This document shows, one piece after another, positions 41,974 to 51,152 of a DNA stretch of 64,000 nt. The notes below the pieces were generated by a model that did no database searches, had not been told where the DNA came from, and worked only from the letters and a program-made list of their open reading frames with translations. The DNA lies in assembly GCF_900109115.1 (NCBI RefSeq), contig NZ_FNYV01000001.1, positions 310,001 through 374,000 on the forward strand. Reading direction: 5' to 3'. A program made the translations under genes and the position numbers. The stretch is from Micromonospora phaseoli. GTDB lineage: Bacteria > Actinomycetota > Actinomycetes > Mycobacteriales > Micromonosporaceae. How positions within the stretch are numbered: position 1 is the stretch's first letter; each line of letters opens with the position of its first letter.

Positions 41974-43476
41974 ATGACTACCGCAGCGGCGGGCAGCCCG
42001 CGCACCTACCAGGTGCGAACCTACGGCTGCCAGATGAACGTGCACGATTCCGAGCGCCTCTCCGGCCTGCTGGAGCAGGCCGGCTATGTCCGTGCGGGCG
42101 ACGCCGACGACACCCCGGACGTGGTGGTGTTCAACACCTGTGCGGTCCGCGAGAACGCCGACAACCGACTCTACGGCAACCTCGGTCATCTGCGTCCGGT
42201 CAAGAACCGGCACCCGGGGATGCAGATCGCGGTCGGTGGTTGCCTGGCCCAGAAGGACCGGGGCGAGATCGTCCGCAGGGCGCCCTGGGTCGACGTCGTG
42301 TTCGGCACCCACAACATCGGGTCGCTGCCGGTGCTGCTGGAGCGGGCCCGGCACAACGCCGCCGCCGAGGTGGAGATCCTCGAATCCCTCGACGTCTTCC
42401 CCTCCACGCTGCCGACCCGCCGCGAGTCCACCTACGCCGGGTGGGTGTCGATCTCGGTCGGCTGCAACAACACCTGCACCTTCTGCATCGTGCCGGCGCT
42501 GCGGGGCAAGGAGAAGGACCGCCGCCCCGGCGACATCCTCGGCGAGGTGCGGGCGCTGGTCGACGAGGGCGTGCTGGAGGTGACCCTGCTCGGGCAGAAC
42601 GTCAACTCCTACGGCGTCGAGTTCGGCGACCGGTACGCGTTCGGGAAATTGTTGCGCGCCTGCGGTGAGATCGACGGGCTGGAGCGGGTCCGGTTCACCA
42701 GCCCGCACCCGAAGGACTTCACCGACGACGTGATCGCGGCGATGGCCGAGACGCCGAACGTCTGCCACTCGCTGCACATGCCCCTGCAGTCCGGCTCCGA
42801 CGACGTGCTGCGCGCGATGCGCCGGTCGTACCGGTCGGAGAGGTACCTGGGCATCATCGCCAAGGTTCGCGCGGCGATGCCGGACGCGGCGATCACCACC
42901 GACATCATCGTCGGCTTCCCCGGCGAGACCGAGGCGGATTTCGAGCGCACCCTGGACGTGGTGCGCGAGTCGCGGTTCTCCTCCGCCTTCACCTTCCAGT
43001 ACTCCAAGCGCCCCGGCACGCCGGCCGCGACCATGGACGGCCAACTGCCCAAGCAGGTCGTGCAGGAGCGTTACGAGCGGTTGATCGCCTGCGTCGAGGA
43101 GATCACCTGGGCGGAGAATAAGAAGCTGGTCGGCGAGACCGTCGAGGTGCTGGTCGCCGTCGGGGAGGGGCGCAAGGACGAGCGCACCGGCCGGATGTCC
43201 GGCCGGGCCCGCGACGGTCGCCTGGTGCACTTCGACGCCGGCTCGCACGTCGGGTCGATCCGTCCGGGCGACATCGTGCACACCACGATCACCTACGCCG
43301 CGCCGCACCACCTCAACGCCGACGGTGAGCCGCTGTCGCACCGGCGCACCCGGGCCGGTGACGCAGCCGAGGCGGGACGTTCGCCGCGTACCCCCGGGGT
43401 GCTGCTGGGGCTGCCCACGATCGGCGCGCCGGCCGTGGCGTCCGAACCCACGACCGGCTGCGCCGTCGCGCTCTGA
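41974..43476 (+). CDS. miaB: tRNA-2-methylthio-N6-dimethylallyladenosine synthase MiaB
   Basis: A 500-residue radical-SAM methylthiotransferase that converts i6A37 to ms2i6A37 in tRNA. It has an N-terminal UPF0004 domain with three conserved Cys ([19 protein letters not shown] block from about 18), the radical-[11 protein letters not shown] motif (C164, C168, C171) and a C-terminal TRAM domain (about 380-445), followed by a 50-residue tail. It works on the product of MiaA, whose gene is 4 kb downstream on the same strand. ATG 41974 is the best start. Confidence 0.96.
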   Translation: MTTAAAGSPRTYQVRTYGCQMNVHDSERLSGLLEQAGYVRAGDADDTPDVVVFNTCAVRENADNRLYGNLGHLRPVKNRHPGMQIAVGGCLAQKDRGEIVRRAPWVDVVFGTHNIGSLPVLLERARHNAAAEVEILESLDVFPSTLPTRRESTYAGWVSISVGCNNTCTFCIVPALRGKEKDRRPGDILGEVRALVDEGVLEVTLLGQNVNSYGVEFGDRYAFGKLLRACGEIDGLERVRFTSPHPKDFTDDVIAAMAETPNVCHSLHMPLQSGSDDVLRAMRRSYRSERYLGIIAKVRAAMPDAAITTDIIVGFPGETEADFERTLDVVRESRFSSAFTFQYSKRPGTPAATMDGQLPKQVVQERYERLIACVEEITWAENKKLVGETVEVLVAVGEGRKDERTGRMSGRARDGRLVHFDAGSHVGSIRPGDIVHTTITYAAPHHLNADGEPLSHRRTRAGDAAEAGRSPRTPGVLLGLPTIGAPAVASEPTTGCAVAL

Positions 43477-43479
43477 GCC

Positions 43480-43509
43480 GGTCGGGGCACGGCGTGCCGG
43501 GCCCCGACC
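43480..43509. terminator. Hairpin between convergent miaB and pectate lyase genes
   Basis: 14-bp arms (GGTCGGGGCACGGC and GCCGGGCCCCGACC) with one mismatch around a 2-nt centre, starting 4 bp after the miaB stop. It can serve both directions. Confidence 0.8.
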
Positions 43510-43520
43510 GTCCCGCGCGG

Positions 43521-44960
43521 TCAGACCGAGATCCGACCGGCGCCCGCACCGCCCGTCACGATCGACTTGACGTTGCTCGGGGTGTCCAGGGTGTACGAGT
43601 ACGGGATGCCGGCCACGCTGCCGCCGGTCTGCCCGCTGCCCGAGTTGACGAAGTGGTTGTTGCGGGCCACCAGCGAGCCGGGGCCGGAGCTGCCCTCACC
43701 CAGGTGGTACGGGTCCGGGGTGTTCTCGAAGTAGTTGCCCTCGACCAGCACGCCGGCGTTCATCGTGGACGCCACGCCGTAGCCGCGCACGTTGCTGTAG
43801 TAGTTGTTGTAGACGTGCACCGGGTTGCCGAAGCGGACCCGGGGGTGGCGCTGGTTGCTGCCGTCGAACCAGTTGTGGTGGTAGGAGACCCGCAGCCTCC
43901 CGACGTCCTGGCTGGCGTTGTCGTCGCTGTGCCCGAGCAGCATCGACTTGTCGTGACCGAAGACGCGGTTCCACGACACGGTGATGAAGTCGGAGCCCCG
44001 CTTGATGTCGACCGCGCCGTCGTATCCGGCGGTGAAGCTGTTGTGGTCGATCCAGATGTTGGTCGCCGACTGCTCCACATTGATCGCGTCGTCGCCCCAG
44101 TTCCGGAAGGTCAGGTTCCGGATGATCACGTTGCGGTCACCGTTGATGGTGAAGCCGCAGCCGGCGATCGTGGCGCCCGCGTTGCCGAGGATGGTCTTGT
44201 TGGACCGGACCCGCAGCATTCCCGAGCAGTTGATGGTGCCGGAGACCCGGATGACCGCCGCGTTCGTGGAGTTGAGCGCGCTGGTCAACGCCGACGCGCT
44301 GGTGACCGTGGTGGCACCGGTGTTGCCGCCGCCGGTGGTGCCGCCGTTCTGGGTGGCCCAGCCGACCAGCCCGGTCTGCGGAGCCGGGTTGGGCGGGGGA
44401 GTGGGAGTGCTGCCGCCGCCCAACCGGACCAGCTGCCACCGCTGGTTGGCGCCGTCCAGGTCGGCGTACTGCGAGACGACCCCGCCGTCGGCGGTGGACC
44501 ACTGCCACACCTCGAGGGCCTTGTTGCTGTGCCGGTTGACGAACCGGACGTCGCCGTTGGCGGAGTCCACGAGTCGGAAGTGCTGCTTGGTGTCGCTGCT
44601 CGCCGTGACCTGGGTGACCTGGACGCCGTCGTTCGAGTTGGGCACCGTGACGACCTTGCCGGAGTGCCGGTTGCGTAGCTGGTAGTAGCCGCTGCCCACG
44701 TCGACGAACTGGAACTGCTGGTTGTTGCCGTCGCTGCGGGTGAACTGCCGGATCTCGCCGCCGTCGGAGGTGGACCAGTTCCACAGGTCCATCGCCTTGC
44801 CGCTGTTGCGGTTGACGAACACGTAGTACGCGCCGGTGTCGACGGTGGCCGCCGCAGCCGGGGTGACGGCCACCGCGACGGCGGCCGCGGGCAGCGCGAC
44901 TGCCGTCGCGGCCAGCGCCGCCAGCCGTCGCGTCAGGCGACGCTTGACGATTGCAAGCAC
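43521..44960 (-). CDS. Secreted pectate lyase (PL1) with N-terminal ricin-type lectin domain
   Basis: A 479-residue exported polysaccharide lyase. The signal peptide ends in an Ala-rich stretch (AVTPAAAA, about 30-37), a ricin B-type (CBM13-like) lectin domain covers about 38-175, a Pro/Thr linker follows, and a PL1 beta-helix covers about 190-479. PL1 landmarks are WIDHNSF, MLLGHSDDNASQDVGRLRV and YHHNWFDGSNQRHPRVRFG, which contains the catalytic Arg context. It cleaves polygalacturonate by beta-elimination outside the cell. GTG 44960 is chosen over ATG 44975 because GAGGAG lies 7 nt before it. It is monocistronic, with a long leader and a LacI-type site about 300 bp upstream. Confidence 0.9.
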   Translation of the reverse strand: MLAIVKRRLTRRLAALAATAVALPAAAVAVAVTPAAAATVDTGAYYVFVNRNSGKAMDLWNWSTSDGGEIRQFTRSDGNNQQFQFVDVGSGYYQLRNRHSGKVVTVPNSNDGVQVTQVTASSDTKQHFRLVDSANGDVRFVNRHSNKALEVWQWSTADGGVVSQYADLDGANQRWQLVRLGGGSTPTPPPNPAPQTGLVGWATQNGGTTGGGNTGATTVTSASALTSALNSTNAAVIRVSGTINCSGMLRVRSNKTILGNAGATIAGCGFTINGDRNVIIRNLTFRNWGDDAINVEQSATNIWIDHNSFTAGYDGAVDIKRGSDFITVSWNRVFGHDKSMLLGHSDDNASQDVGRLRVSYHHNWFDGSNQRHPRVRFGNPVHVYNNYYSNVRGYGVASTMNAGVLVEGNYFENTPDPYHLGEGSSGPGSLVARNNHFVNSGSGQTGGSVAGIPYSYTLDTPSNVKSIVTGGAGAGRISV

Positions 44961-45260
44961 GGTCGTTCTCCTCATCCTCGAGTACGTGGAACGGGTCGGA
45001 CGACGCGTCGGCACGTCGTGGACCGGCTGCCGGCGCCGGCCCGGATGCGTCCGCGACGCGGGCGGCCCCGGCGGGGTGGATGGTGGTACAAAGCCGTGGG
45101 TACGCCTGGATGCGTCGTCCGGTGGAGTCGGCAGGGGTACGCCTCGACACTGGAGGCTGCCGTGCCCAGGGCAGCGATGCCGTGGCGGTCGCAGGATGCG
45201 CCCTGCCGTCGGATGAACTGGTCGGAATGGCTCCCGTGCGCGACGCCCGCAGAAGAAGAC
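44961..45260 (-). other. Long 5' leader of the pectate lyase gene
   Basis: The 300 bp between the gene and its likely operator hold no credible ORF on either strand. If the operator marks the promoter, the mRNA has an unusually long untranslated leader. I see no known riboswitch in it. Confidence 0.4.
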
Positions 45261-45274
45261 GGCAAGCGCTTTCC
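45261..45274. promoter_or_regulatory. LacI-family-like operator upstream of the pectate lyase gene
   Basis: GGCAAGCGCTTTCC is palindromic at 12 of 14 positions with the CG centre typical of LacI-family carbohydrate repressors. It is followed (45296-45320) by an imperfect 25-nt palindrome GATGT...ACATC. Both lie between the pectate lyase leader and the DUF349 terminator, so sugar-dependent control of the lyase is inferred. Confidence 0.55.
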
Positions 45275-45345
45275 CCAGATAACCACAGATTGACGTCGAT
45301 GTAAATGTCGTACGTTCACATCGCCCTGACCAGCGGCCGGACGTA

Positions 45346-45384
45346 CGAAGGCCCTCGGTCCGCGGTGCGGACCGAGGGCCTTCG
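45346..45384 (-). terminator. Very strong hairpin terminator of the DUF349 gene
   Basis: A perfect 18-bp stem (CGAAGGCCCTCGGTCCGC and its complement) with a 3-nt loop, ending 12 bp beyond the stop of the minus-strand DUF349 gene. Confidence 0.9.
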
Positions 45385-45395
45385 AGGTGTCCGGC

Positions 45396-46604
45396 TCAGC
45401 CGGCCTGTTCGGCCAACTGGAGGAACTGACGCTTCGAGGCCAGCGCCTGCTCGGCCTCCTTGATCCGCCGGGTGTCACCGGCGGCCTGGGCCCGGGACAG
45501 CCGCTCCTCGGCCTCCGCGACCTGCGTCCGCATCTGGGCCAGCAGCGGGTTGTCCTCGCGGGTGGTCCGCCGCCAGGCCGAGTCCATCACCTCGCGGACC
45601 TTCTCGTCGATGGCGCGCAGTCGGCGCTCCAGGCCGGCGGCCGCCTCGCGCGGCACCCGACCGGCCTCGTGCCACTGTGCCTGGATCTCGCGCAGCTTGG
45701 CCTGGGCGCCCTTGGGGTCGCCGTCGACGTCGAGCGCCTCGGCCTCGGCGAGCAGCGCCTGCTTACGCTCCAGGTTGGCGCGCTGCTCGTTGTCCCGAGC
45801 GGAGAAGACCTCGCTGCGCCGGGTGAAGAAGGCGTCCTGCGCGGCGCGGAACCGTTCCCACAGCCGCTGCTCGGCCTCCTTCGAGGCGCGCGGCGCGGCC
45901 TTCCACTGGTTCATCAGGTCCTTGAGCTGGTTGGCCGTCGTCGCCCAGTCGGTGGACTCGGAGATCTTCTCGGCCTCGGCGACCAGCTCCTCCTTGACGG
46001 TCTGCGCCTGCTTGCGCTGCCCGTCGAGCGAGGCGAAGTGGGCGCCCCGGCGGCGGGTGAAGCCGTCCCGGGCGGCGGCGAACCGCTTCCACAGCTCGCC
46101 GTCGGTCTTCTTGTCGACCCCGCGGATGGTCTTCCACTCGTCGAGGATCTCCTTCAACCGGTCACCGGCGGTCTTCCAGCCGGTCGACTCGGCGGCCAGC
46201 TTCTCGGCCTCCTCCACCAGGGTGGTCTTGCGCGCGAGGGCCTCGGCGCGGGCGGCCTCCTTGGCGACCCGGGCCTGCGCGGCCTTCTCCTCGGCCACGA
46301 TGGCGAGCTTGTCGAGTCGGGTCGCCAACGCGTCGATGTCTCCGACCACATGGGCCTCGGCCAGCGAGGTGCGGAGCCGCCGGATGGTGGCGAGCGAGTG
46401 GTTGGCGTCCGCCGCGCCGGAGTTGAGCCGTGCTTCGGTCAGATTCACCTCGGTCACCAGATCGGCGAAGCGGCGTGCGAAATGTGCCAGACCCTCCTCT
46501 GGAGCCCCCGCCTGCCAGGATCCGACCACCCGCTCGCCCTCGGCGGTCTTGACGTAAACGGTGCCGTCCGCGTCCACCCGTCCGAAGGCAGTCCAGTCGC
46601 TCAT
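45396..46604 (-). CDS. DUF349 domain coiled-coil protein
   Basis: A 402-residue cytoplasmic protein built of repeated DUF349 helical units (about 125-390). Family blocks are W(K/A)TxxxxLKxxxxEWK-like: WKTAGDRLKEILDEWKTI, WATTANQLKDLMNQWK and AKLREIQAQWHEAGRVPREA. The N-terminal 70 residues form a small beta domain. The family is widespread in actinobacteria and of unknown function. ATG 46604 has AGGA about 8 nt upstream. It is divergent from the dioxygenase-like gene across 295 bp that hold no other gene. Confidence 0.85.
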   Translation of the reverse strand: MSDWTAFGRVDADGTVYVKTAEGERVVGSWQAGAPEEGLAHFARRFADLVTEVNLTEARLNSGAADANHSLATIRRLRTSLAEAHVVGDIDALATRLDKLAIVAEEKAAQARVAKEAARAEALARKTTLVEEAEKLAAESTGWKTAGDRLKEILDEWKTIRGVDKKTDGELWKRFAAARDGFTRRRGAHFASLDGQRKQAQTVKEELVAEAEKISESTDWATTANQLKDLMNQWKAAPRASKEAEQRLWERFRAAQDAFFTRRSEVFSARDNEQRANLERKQALLAEAEALDVDGDPKGAQAKLREIQAQWHEAGRVPREAAAGLERRLRAIDEKVREVMDSAWRRTTREDNPLLAQMRTQVAEAEERLSRAQAAGDTRRIKEAEQALASKRQFLQLAEQAG

Positions 46605-46887
46605 GTGCCCATCCTCGTTCTCCCGGCACCCAGGAGCAGTTTCCCGGGCGCCGCCACGGCGCAGCCAAGTTTCTCCGGGCATTGTCACAGGTGCGCCCCG
46701 GTGCGCGTCGAGCGCCTATCGCCGACCGTGACCATACGGTGTCCTAGCCCTCCTGTCTGCGTCACGTTCTCGGCGTGCCGTTGGCCCCGACGAGCTGGCC
46801 CCGACGACCCGGCCGGGCTCCGCGAGTGGTTCGGCGGGTACCACGCCCGCGCGGTGGCCGGTGACGTCGAGTGCACCGCCGGGCCGC

Positions 46888-46893
46888 TACGGT
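46888..46893 (+). promoter_or_regulatory. -10 hexamer for a leaderless transcript
   Basis: TACGGT lies 6 nt before GTG 46900. No ribosome site is present. Confidence 0.5.
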
Positions 46894-46899
46894 TGCCTG

Positions 46900-47631
46900 G
46901 TGCCACTGGTCGCCGCCGCCGTCTGCCCCCATCCGCCGATGCTCGTGCCCGAGGTTGCCGGCGCCGCCGCACCCGAACTGGACGACCTCCGCGCCGCCTG
47001 TGACACCGCCGTCGTCCGGCTGCTCGACTCGGGCGCGCGGAGCGTGCTGGTGATCGGCGCCGGCGATCGCAGAGCCGACCTCGACTTCCCGTACCGGGGC
47101 AGCTTCGCGCCGTGGGGGGTGCCGCTGGAGGTGCGACTCGGTAATCACCCCGACGGGCGGGTGGGCACCGACCACCTCCCGCTCAGCCTGCTCATCGGCG
47201 CCTGGCTGCTCGGCCGGCCCCGGACGGCCGGAACCGGCGGTATGAGTTGGCGGATGACGACGGTCGGCGCCGACGAACCGGTCGAGACCTGCGCCGACCT
47301 CGGTGCCCGACTCGGGTCGAACCAGCCCTGGGCGCTGCTGGTGACGGGGGACGGGTCGGCCTGCCGGGGCGAGCAGGCGCCCGGCTACGCCGATCCGCGC
47401 GCCGAGGCGTACGACGAGGGGGTTGCCCGGGCACTGGCCGACGCGGACACCGAAGCCCTGCTCGGCCTGGACCCCGACCTGTCGGCGCAGCTGAAGGTCG
47501 CCGGCCGGGCGCCGTGGCAGGTGCTCGCCGGCGCGGTGCGGGCGGCCGGCGGCGGCTGGCACGGCGAGCTGGGCTACCACGCCGCGCCCTACGGGGTGAC
47601 CTACTTCGTGGCGAACTGGGAACGGCGGTGA
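46900..47631 (+). CDS. Class III extradiol dioxygenase-like (LigB/MEMO fold) protein
   Basis: A 243-residue protein of the LigB-like fold found next to miaA in many actinobacteria. PLVAAAVCPHPPMLVPEVAG at the start and SLLIGAWLLG and LLVTGDGSACRG further on match this group. It keeps the N-terminal His of the metal site (CPHPP). A ring-cleavage activity has not been shown for this clade, so function is open. The start is GTG 46900, leaderless. The stop overlaps the miaA start (GTGA at 47628-47631), so the two are co-translated. Confidence 0.75.
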   Translation: MPLVAAAVCPHPPMLVPEVAGAAAPELDDLRAACDTAVVRLLDSGARSVLVIGAGDRRADLDFPYRGSFAPWGVPLEVRLGNHPDGRVGTDHLPLSLLIGAWLLGRPRTAGTGGMSWRMTTVGADEPVETCADLGARLGSNQPWALLVTGDGSACRGEQAPGYADPRAEAYDEGVARALADADTEALLGLDPDLSAQLKVAGRAPWQVLAGAVRAAGGGWHGELGYHAAPYGVTYFVANWERR

Positions 47632-48545
47632 CCGCCCCCGGCACCGTGCTCGCCGTGGTCGGACCGACAGCGGCGGGCAAGTCGGCGCTGAGCATCGCCC
47701 TGGCGCACGCGCTCGACGGCGAGGTGGTCAACGCCGACTCGATGCAGCTCTACCGGGGACTGGACATCGGCACGGCGAAGCTCACCTTCGCCGAACGCGA
47801 CGGTGTGCCGCACCACCTGCTCGACATCTGGGAGGTGACCGAGCCGGCCAGCGTCGCCGAGTACCAGCGGCTGGCCCGGACGGCGATCGACGACATCCTC
47901 GACCGGGGCCGGGTGCCGCTGCTGGTGGGTGGATCCGGGCTGTACGTGCGCGCGGTGCTGGAGCGGTTCGAGTTCCCCGGCACCGACCCGGTCGTGCGGG
48001 AACGGCTGGAGGGCGAGCTGGCCACGGCGGGCCCGGCGCCGCTGTACGCGCGGCTGCGCGAGGCCGACCCGGTGGCGGCGGCCGGGATCCTGCCCGGCAA
48101 CGGCCGGCGGATCGTCCGGGCGCTGGAGGTGATCGAGCTGACCGGCGGGACGTTCACCGCGGCGCTGCCGCAGCCGACGCCGTACTACCCGTCCGTGCAG
48201 ATCGGGGTGGACCTGGACACCGCCCTGCTCGACGAGCGGATCGCGGTACGGGTGGATCGGATGTGGGCCGACGGGCTGGTCGCCGAGACCCGCGAGCTGG
48301 TCGGACGCGGCCTGCCCGAGGGGCGCACCGCCAGCCGGGCACTCGGCTACCAGCAGGTGCTGCGCTTCCTGGCCGGTGAGCTGACCGAAACCGAGGCGCA
48401 CGACGAGACGATCCGGGCCACCCGCCGGTTCGTCCGGCGACAGCGCTCCTGGTTCCGGCGCGACCCCAGGGTGCACTGGCTGGACTCCGCCGACCCGGGA
48501 TCGATCGAGGCCGCCGTGCGGATCCACGGTGCGGCTGCGCGATGA
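47628..48545 (+). CDS. miaA: tRNA dimethylallyltransferase MiaA
   Basis: A 305-residue transferase that adds a dimethylallyl group to A37 of tRNAs reading UNN codons. P-loop GPTAAGKS is at 12-19, followed by NADSMQLYRGLDIGTAK, the DMAPP/tRNA-binding block VGGSGLYVRAV and SRALGYQQVL near the C-terminus. Its product is the MiaB substrate. It overlaps the preceding gene and is 7 bp from dapF. Confidence 0.96.
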   Translation: MTAPGTVLAVVGPTAAGKSALSIALAHALDGEVVNADSMQLYRGLDIGTAKLTFAERDGVPHHLLDIWEVTEPASVAEYQRLARTAIDDILDRGRVPLLVGGSGLYVRAVLERFEFPGTDPVVRERLEGELATAGPAPLYARLREADPVAAAGILPGNGRRIVRALEVIELTGGTFTAALPQPTPYYPSVQIGVDLDTALLDERIAVRVDRMWADGLVAETRELVGRGLPEGRTASRALGYQQVLRFLAGELTETEAHDETIRATRRFVRRQRSWFRRDPRVHWLDSADPGSIEAAVRIHGAAAR

Positions 48546-48552
48546 TGGGGGC

Positions 48553-49386
48553 GTGGAGTTCACCAAGGGACACGGCACCGGCAACGACTTCGTGATCCTG
48601 CCCGACCCGGACGGCGCGCTCGACCTGACGCCCGATCTGGTGGCGGCGATCTGCGACCGGCGGCGCGGGATCGGCGGGGACGGCGTGCTGCGGGTGGTCC
48701 GCGCCGCCAAGCACCCCGAAGGCGTCGCCCTGGCCGGCGAGGCCGAGTGGTTCATGGACTACCGGAACTCCGACGGTTCCCTCGCCGAGATGTGCGGCAA
48801 CGGCGCTCGGGTCTTCGTCCGGTACCTGCTGGAGGCCGGGCTGGCCACGCCGACCAGCGGGGCGCTGCCGGTGGCCACCCGGGCCGGCATCGTGCGCGCG
48901 CGGGTCGAGGGGGACGCCGTCGCCGTCGAGATGCGCCGCCCCCGGCTGTACGGCGCCTCCGCCGCCGCCCTGGGCGGGCTGACCCTGCCCGGCACGGCGG
49001 TGGACGTCGGTAACCCGCATCTGGTCTGTCCCGTCTCCGCGGGGCTCGACCTGGCCGGGCTGGATCTGACCCGGGCGCCCGGATACGACCCGGCGGTCTT
49101 CCCGGCCGGGGTGAACGTCGAGTTCACCGCCGTCGCAGAGCCGGTCGACGGCGTCGACGCGCACGTGCTGATGCGGGTCTACGAGCGGGGCTCCGCCGAG
49201 ACCCTGTCCTGCGGCACGGGTGCCTGCGCCGTGGCGGCGGTGGCCCTGCACGAGGCCGCCCGCGAGGTCGGCACAGTCGCCGTCGACGTCCCCGGCGGCC
49301 GCCTCACGGTGACCCTCGCCGAGGACTCCTGCTGGCTCTCCGGCCCCGCCCTCCTGATCGCCACCGGCACCCTCACCCGCCCCTGA
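48553..49386 (+). CDS. dapF: Diaminopimelate epimerase DapF
   Basis: A 277-residue PLP-independent epimerase converting LL- to meso-diaminopimelate for lysine and peptidoglycan. The two catalytic Cys lie in EMCGNGAR (C81) and ETLSCGTGACA (C220). The start is GTG 48553, with KGHGTGNDFVIL directly after it as in the family. In-frame alternatives are worse. A GATGAT hexamer 6 nt upstream could add leaderless initiation from within miaA. It is the last gene of the miaA operon. Confidence 0.96.
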   Translation: MEFTKGHGTGNDFVILPDPDGALDLTPDLVAAICDRRRGIGGDGVLRVVRAAKHPEGVALAGEAEWFMDYRNSDGSLAEMCGNGARVFVRYLLEAGLATPTSGALPVATRAGIVRARVEGDAVAVEMRRPRLYGASAAALGGLTLPGTAVDVGNPHLVCPVSAGLDLAGLDLTRAPGYDPAVFPAGVNVEFTAVAEPVDGVDAHVLMRVYERGSAETLSCGTGACAVAAVALHEAAREVGTVAVDVPGGRLTVTLAEDSCWLSGPALLIATGTLTRP

Positions 49387-49504
49387 CCCCCACCGATCCT
49401 GCACTTCTGGTCACCGTGACGCTCAGTGACGCCGTGACCGTCACGTGTGCCCAGGAGGCTGAGGTCAACGGCTGCCGAGCATCGGCCTGGGGTGGGGGTT
49501 GGGG

Positions 49505-50977
49505 TCAGGGAGTGGCGGAGGCGGTGGCGGCGATCTCGGGGAGGTCGGCGGGGCCCGGGTCGGCGGCGGGCGGTGGGGTGACGGCGGGGTTCTGGGCGGC
49601 GGCGCGAACGGCGGCGGCGACCGCCGGGGCCACCCGGGAGTCGAAGACGCTCGGCACGATCACCGTCGGGTTGATCTTCTCTTCGCCGACCACATCGGCG
49701 ATGGCGCGGGCGGCGGCGAGCGCCATCTCCTCGGTGAACTCCTCGGCGTGCGCGTCGAGCATGCCGCGGAAGACACCCGGGAAGGCGAGCACGTTGTTGA
49801 TCTGGTTCGGCTGGTCGGAGCGGCCGGTCGCCACGACGGCGGCGTGCTTGCGTGCCTCCCGGGGATCGACCTCCGGGTCCGGGTTGGCCAGCGCGAAGAC
49901 GATCGCGTCCTTGGCCATCGTGGCGATGTCGTCTCCGGTGAGCAGGTTCGGCGCGCTCACCCCGATGAAGACGTCCGCACCGTTCAACGCGCCGGGCAGG
50001 TCGCCGGCGTAGCCGTCGGTGTTGGTGTTCTCGGCCAGCCACTGCCAGGCCGGGTTGAGGCCGGTCTGGCCGCGGTGCAGGGCACCCTGCCGGTCGTAGG
50101 CGATGATGTCGCCGACGCCCTGACGCAGCAGCAGCTTCATGATCGCGGTGCCCGCCGCGCCGGCACCGGAGACCACCACCCGTACGTCCGCGAGCTGCTT
50201 GCCCACCACGCGCAGCGCGTTGGTCAGCGCGGCCAGCACGCAGATGGCGGTGCCGTGCTGGTCGTCGTGGAAGACCGGGATGTCCAGCGCCTCGCGCAGC
50301 CGCGCCTCGATCTCGAAGCACCGCGGCGCCGCGATGTCCTCCAGGTTGATCCCGCCGTACGCGGGCGCGATCGCCTTGACGATGGCGACGATCTCGTCGG
50401 TGTCCTGGGTGTCGAGCACCACCGGCCAGGCATCCACCCCGCCGAAGCGCTTGAACAGCGCCGCCTTGCCCTCCATCACCGGCAGCGACGCCGCGGGACC
50501 GAGGTTGCCCAGCCCCAGCACGGCCGAGCCGTCGCTGACCACGGCCACGGTGTTGCGCTTGATGGTCAACCGGCGGGCGTCGGCGGGGTTCTCCGCGATC
50601 GCCTGGCAGACCCGGGCAACCCCCGGGGTGTACGCGCGGGACAGCTCGTCGCGGTTGCGCAGCGCGACCTTCGGGCTCACCTCGATCTTGCCGCCCAGGT
50701 GCAGGAGGAAGGTGCGGTCGGAGACCTTGCGCACGTCCACGCCGTCGAGCGCCTTGAGCGCCTCGACCACCTGGTCGGCGTGGCTGGTGTCGGCGGTGTC
50801 GCAGGTCAGGTCGACGATCACGTTGGAGGGGTCGGAGTCGACCACGTCCAGCGCGGTGACGATCGCCCCGGCCTCACCGACCGAGGTGGTGAGCCGGCCG
50901 ATCGAGGAGGCGTCGGCGGGTACGGCGATCCGGATCGTGATCGAGAATCCGGCACTGGGCAGTCGGGTGGTGGCCAC
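49505..50977 (-). CDS. NAD-dependent malic enzyme with N-terminal ACT domain
   Basis: A 490-residue oxidative decarboxylase (malate to pyruvate). The first 85 residues are an ACT-like regulatory domain (ITIRIAVPADASSIGRLTTS), the malic N-terminal domain follows (YTPGVARVCQAIAENP) and then the NAD-binding domain with VVVSGAGAAGTAIMKLL. The ACT domain suggests amino acid feedback. The start is GTG 50977 with GGAGGGA just upstream. The ORF continues to 51106, but the extra residues are low in complexity. The last 30 residues are a Pro/Ala tail. It is convergent with dapF and divergent from hflX. Confidence 0.9.
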   Translation of the reverse strand: MATTRLPSAGFSITIRIAVPADASSIGRLTTSVGEAGAIVTALDVVDSDPSNVIVDLTCDTADTSHADQVVEALKALDGVDVRKVSDRTFLLHLGGKIEVSPKVALRNRDELSRAYTPGVARVCQAIAENPADARRLTIKRNTVAVVSDGSAVLGLGNLGPAASLPVMEGKAALFKRFGGVDAWPVVLDTQDTDEIVAIVKAIAPAYGGINLEDIAAPRCFEIEARLREALDIPVFHDDQHGTAICVLAALTNALRVVGKQLADVRVVVSGAGAAGTAIMKLLLRQGVGDIIAYDRQGALHRGQTGLNPAWQWLAENTNTDGYAGDLPGALNGADVFIGVSAPNLLTGDDIATMAKDAIVFALANPDPEVDPREARKHAAVVATGRSDQPNQINNVLAFPGVFRGMLDAHAEEFTEEMALAAARAIADVVGEEKINPTVIVPSVFDSRVAPAVAAAVRAAAQNPAVTPPPAADPGPADLPEIAATASATP

Positions 50978-51099
50978 GCAGGTCCCTCCGTCGGCGCTGA
51001 ACGGCTCGTCCGCATTTCTACTCGCCCGGCCGGGGCAACCGGCACCCACCCCCACTTTTGCCTCTTTGCGCGGTGGGCATATACCAGGTGCAACGGGCG

Positions 51100-51129
51100 T
51101 TGACACATGTCAGGATTGCTCGGTACATG
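51100..51129 (+). promoter_or_regulatory. Promoter of hflX with overlapping palindrome
   Basis: A perfect -35 TTGACA (51100-51105), an 18-bp spacer and TACATG (51124-51129). The -35 overlaps TGACACATGTCA (51101-51112), which is palindromic at 10 of 12 positions and may be a repressor site. Confidence 0.6.
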
Positions 51130-51152
51130 CACAGAACGGACAGGAGAGACGC

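Noticed and set aside
49387..49504. GGTCAC/GTGACC and CGTGAC/GTCACG pairs between dapF and the malic enzyme gene
   Set aside because: Short, overlapping and mutually exclusive stems with long loops. The evidence is too weak to call a terminator.
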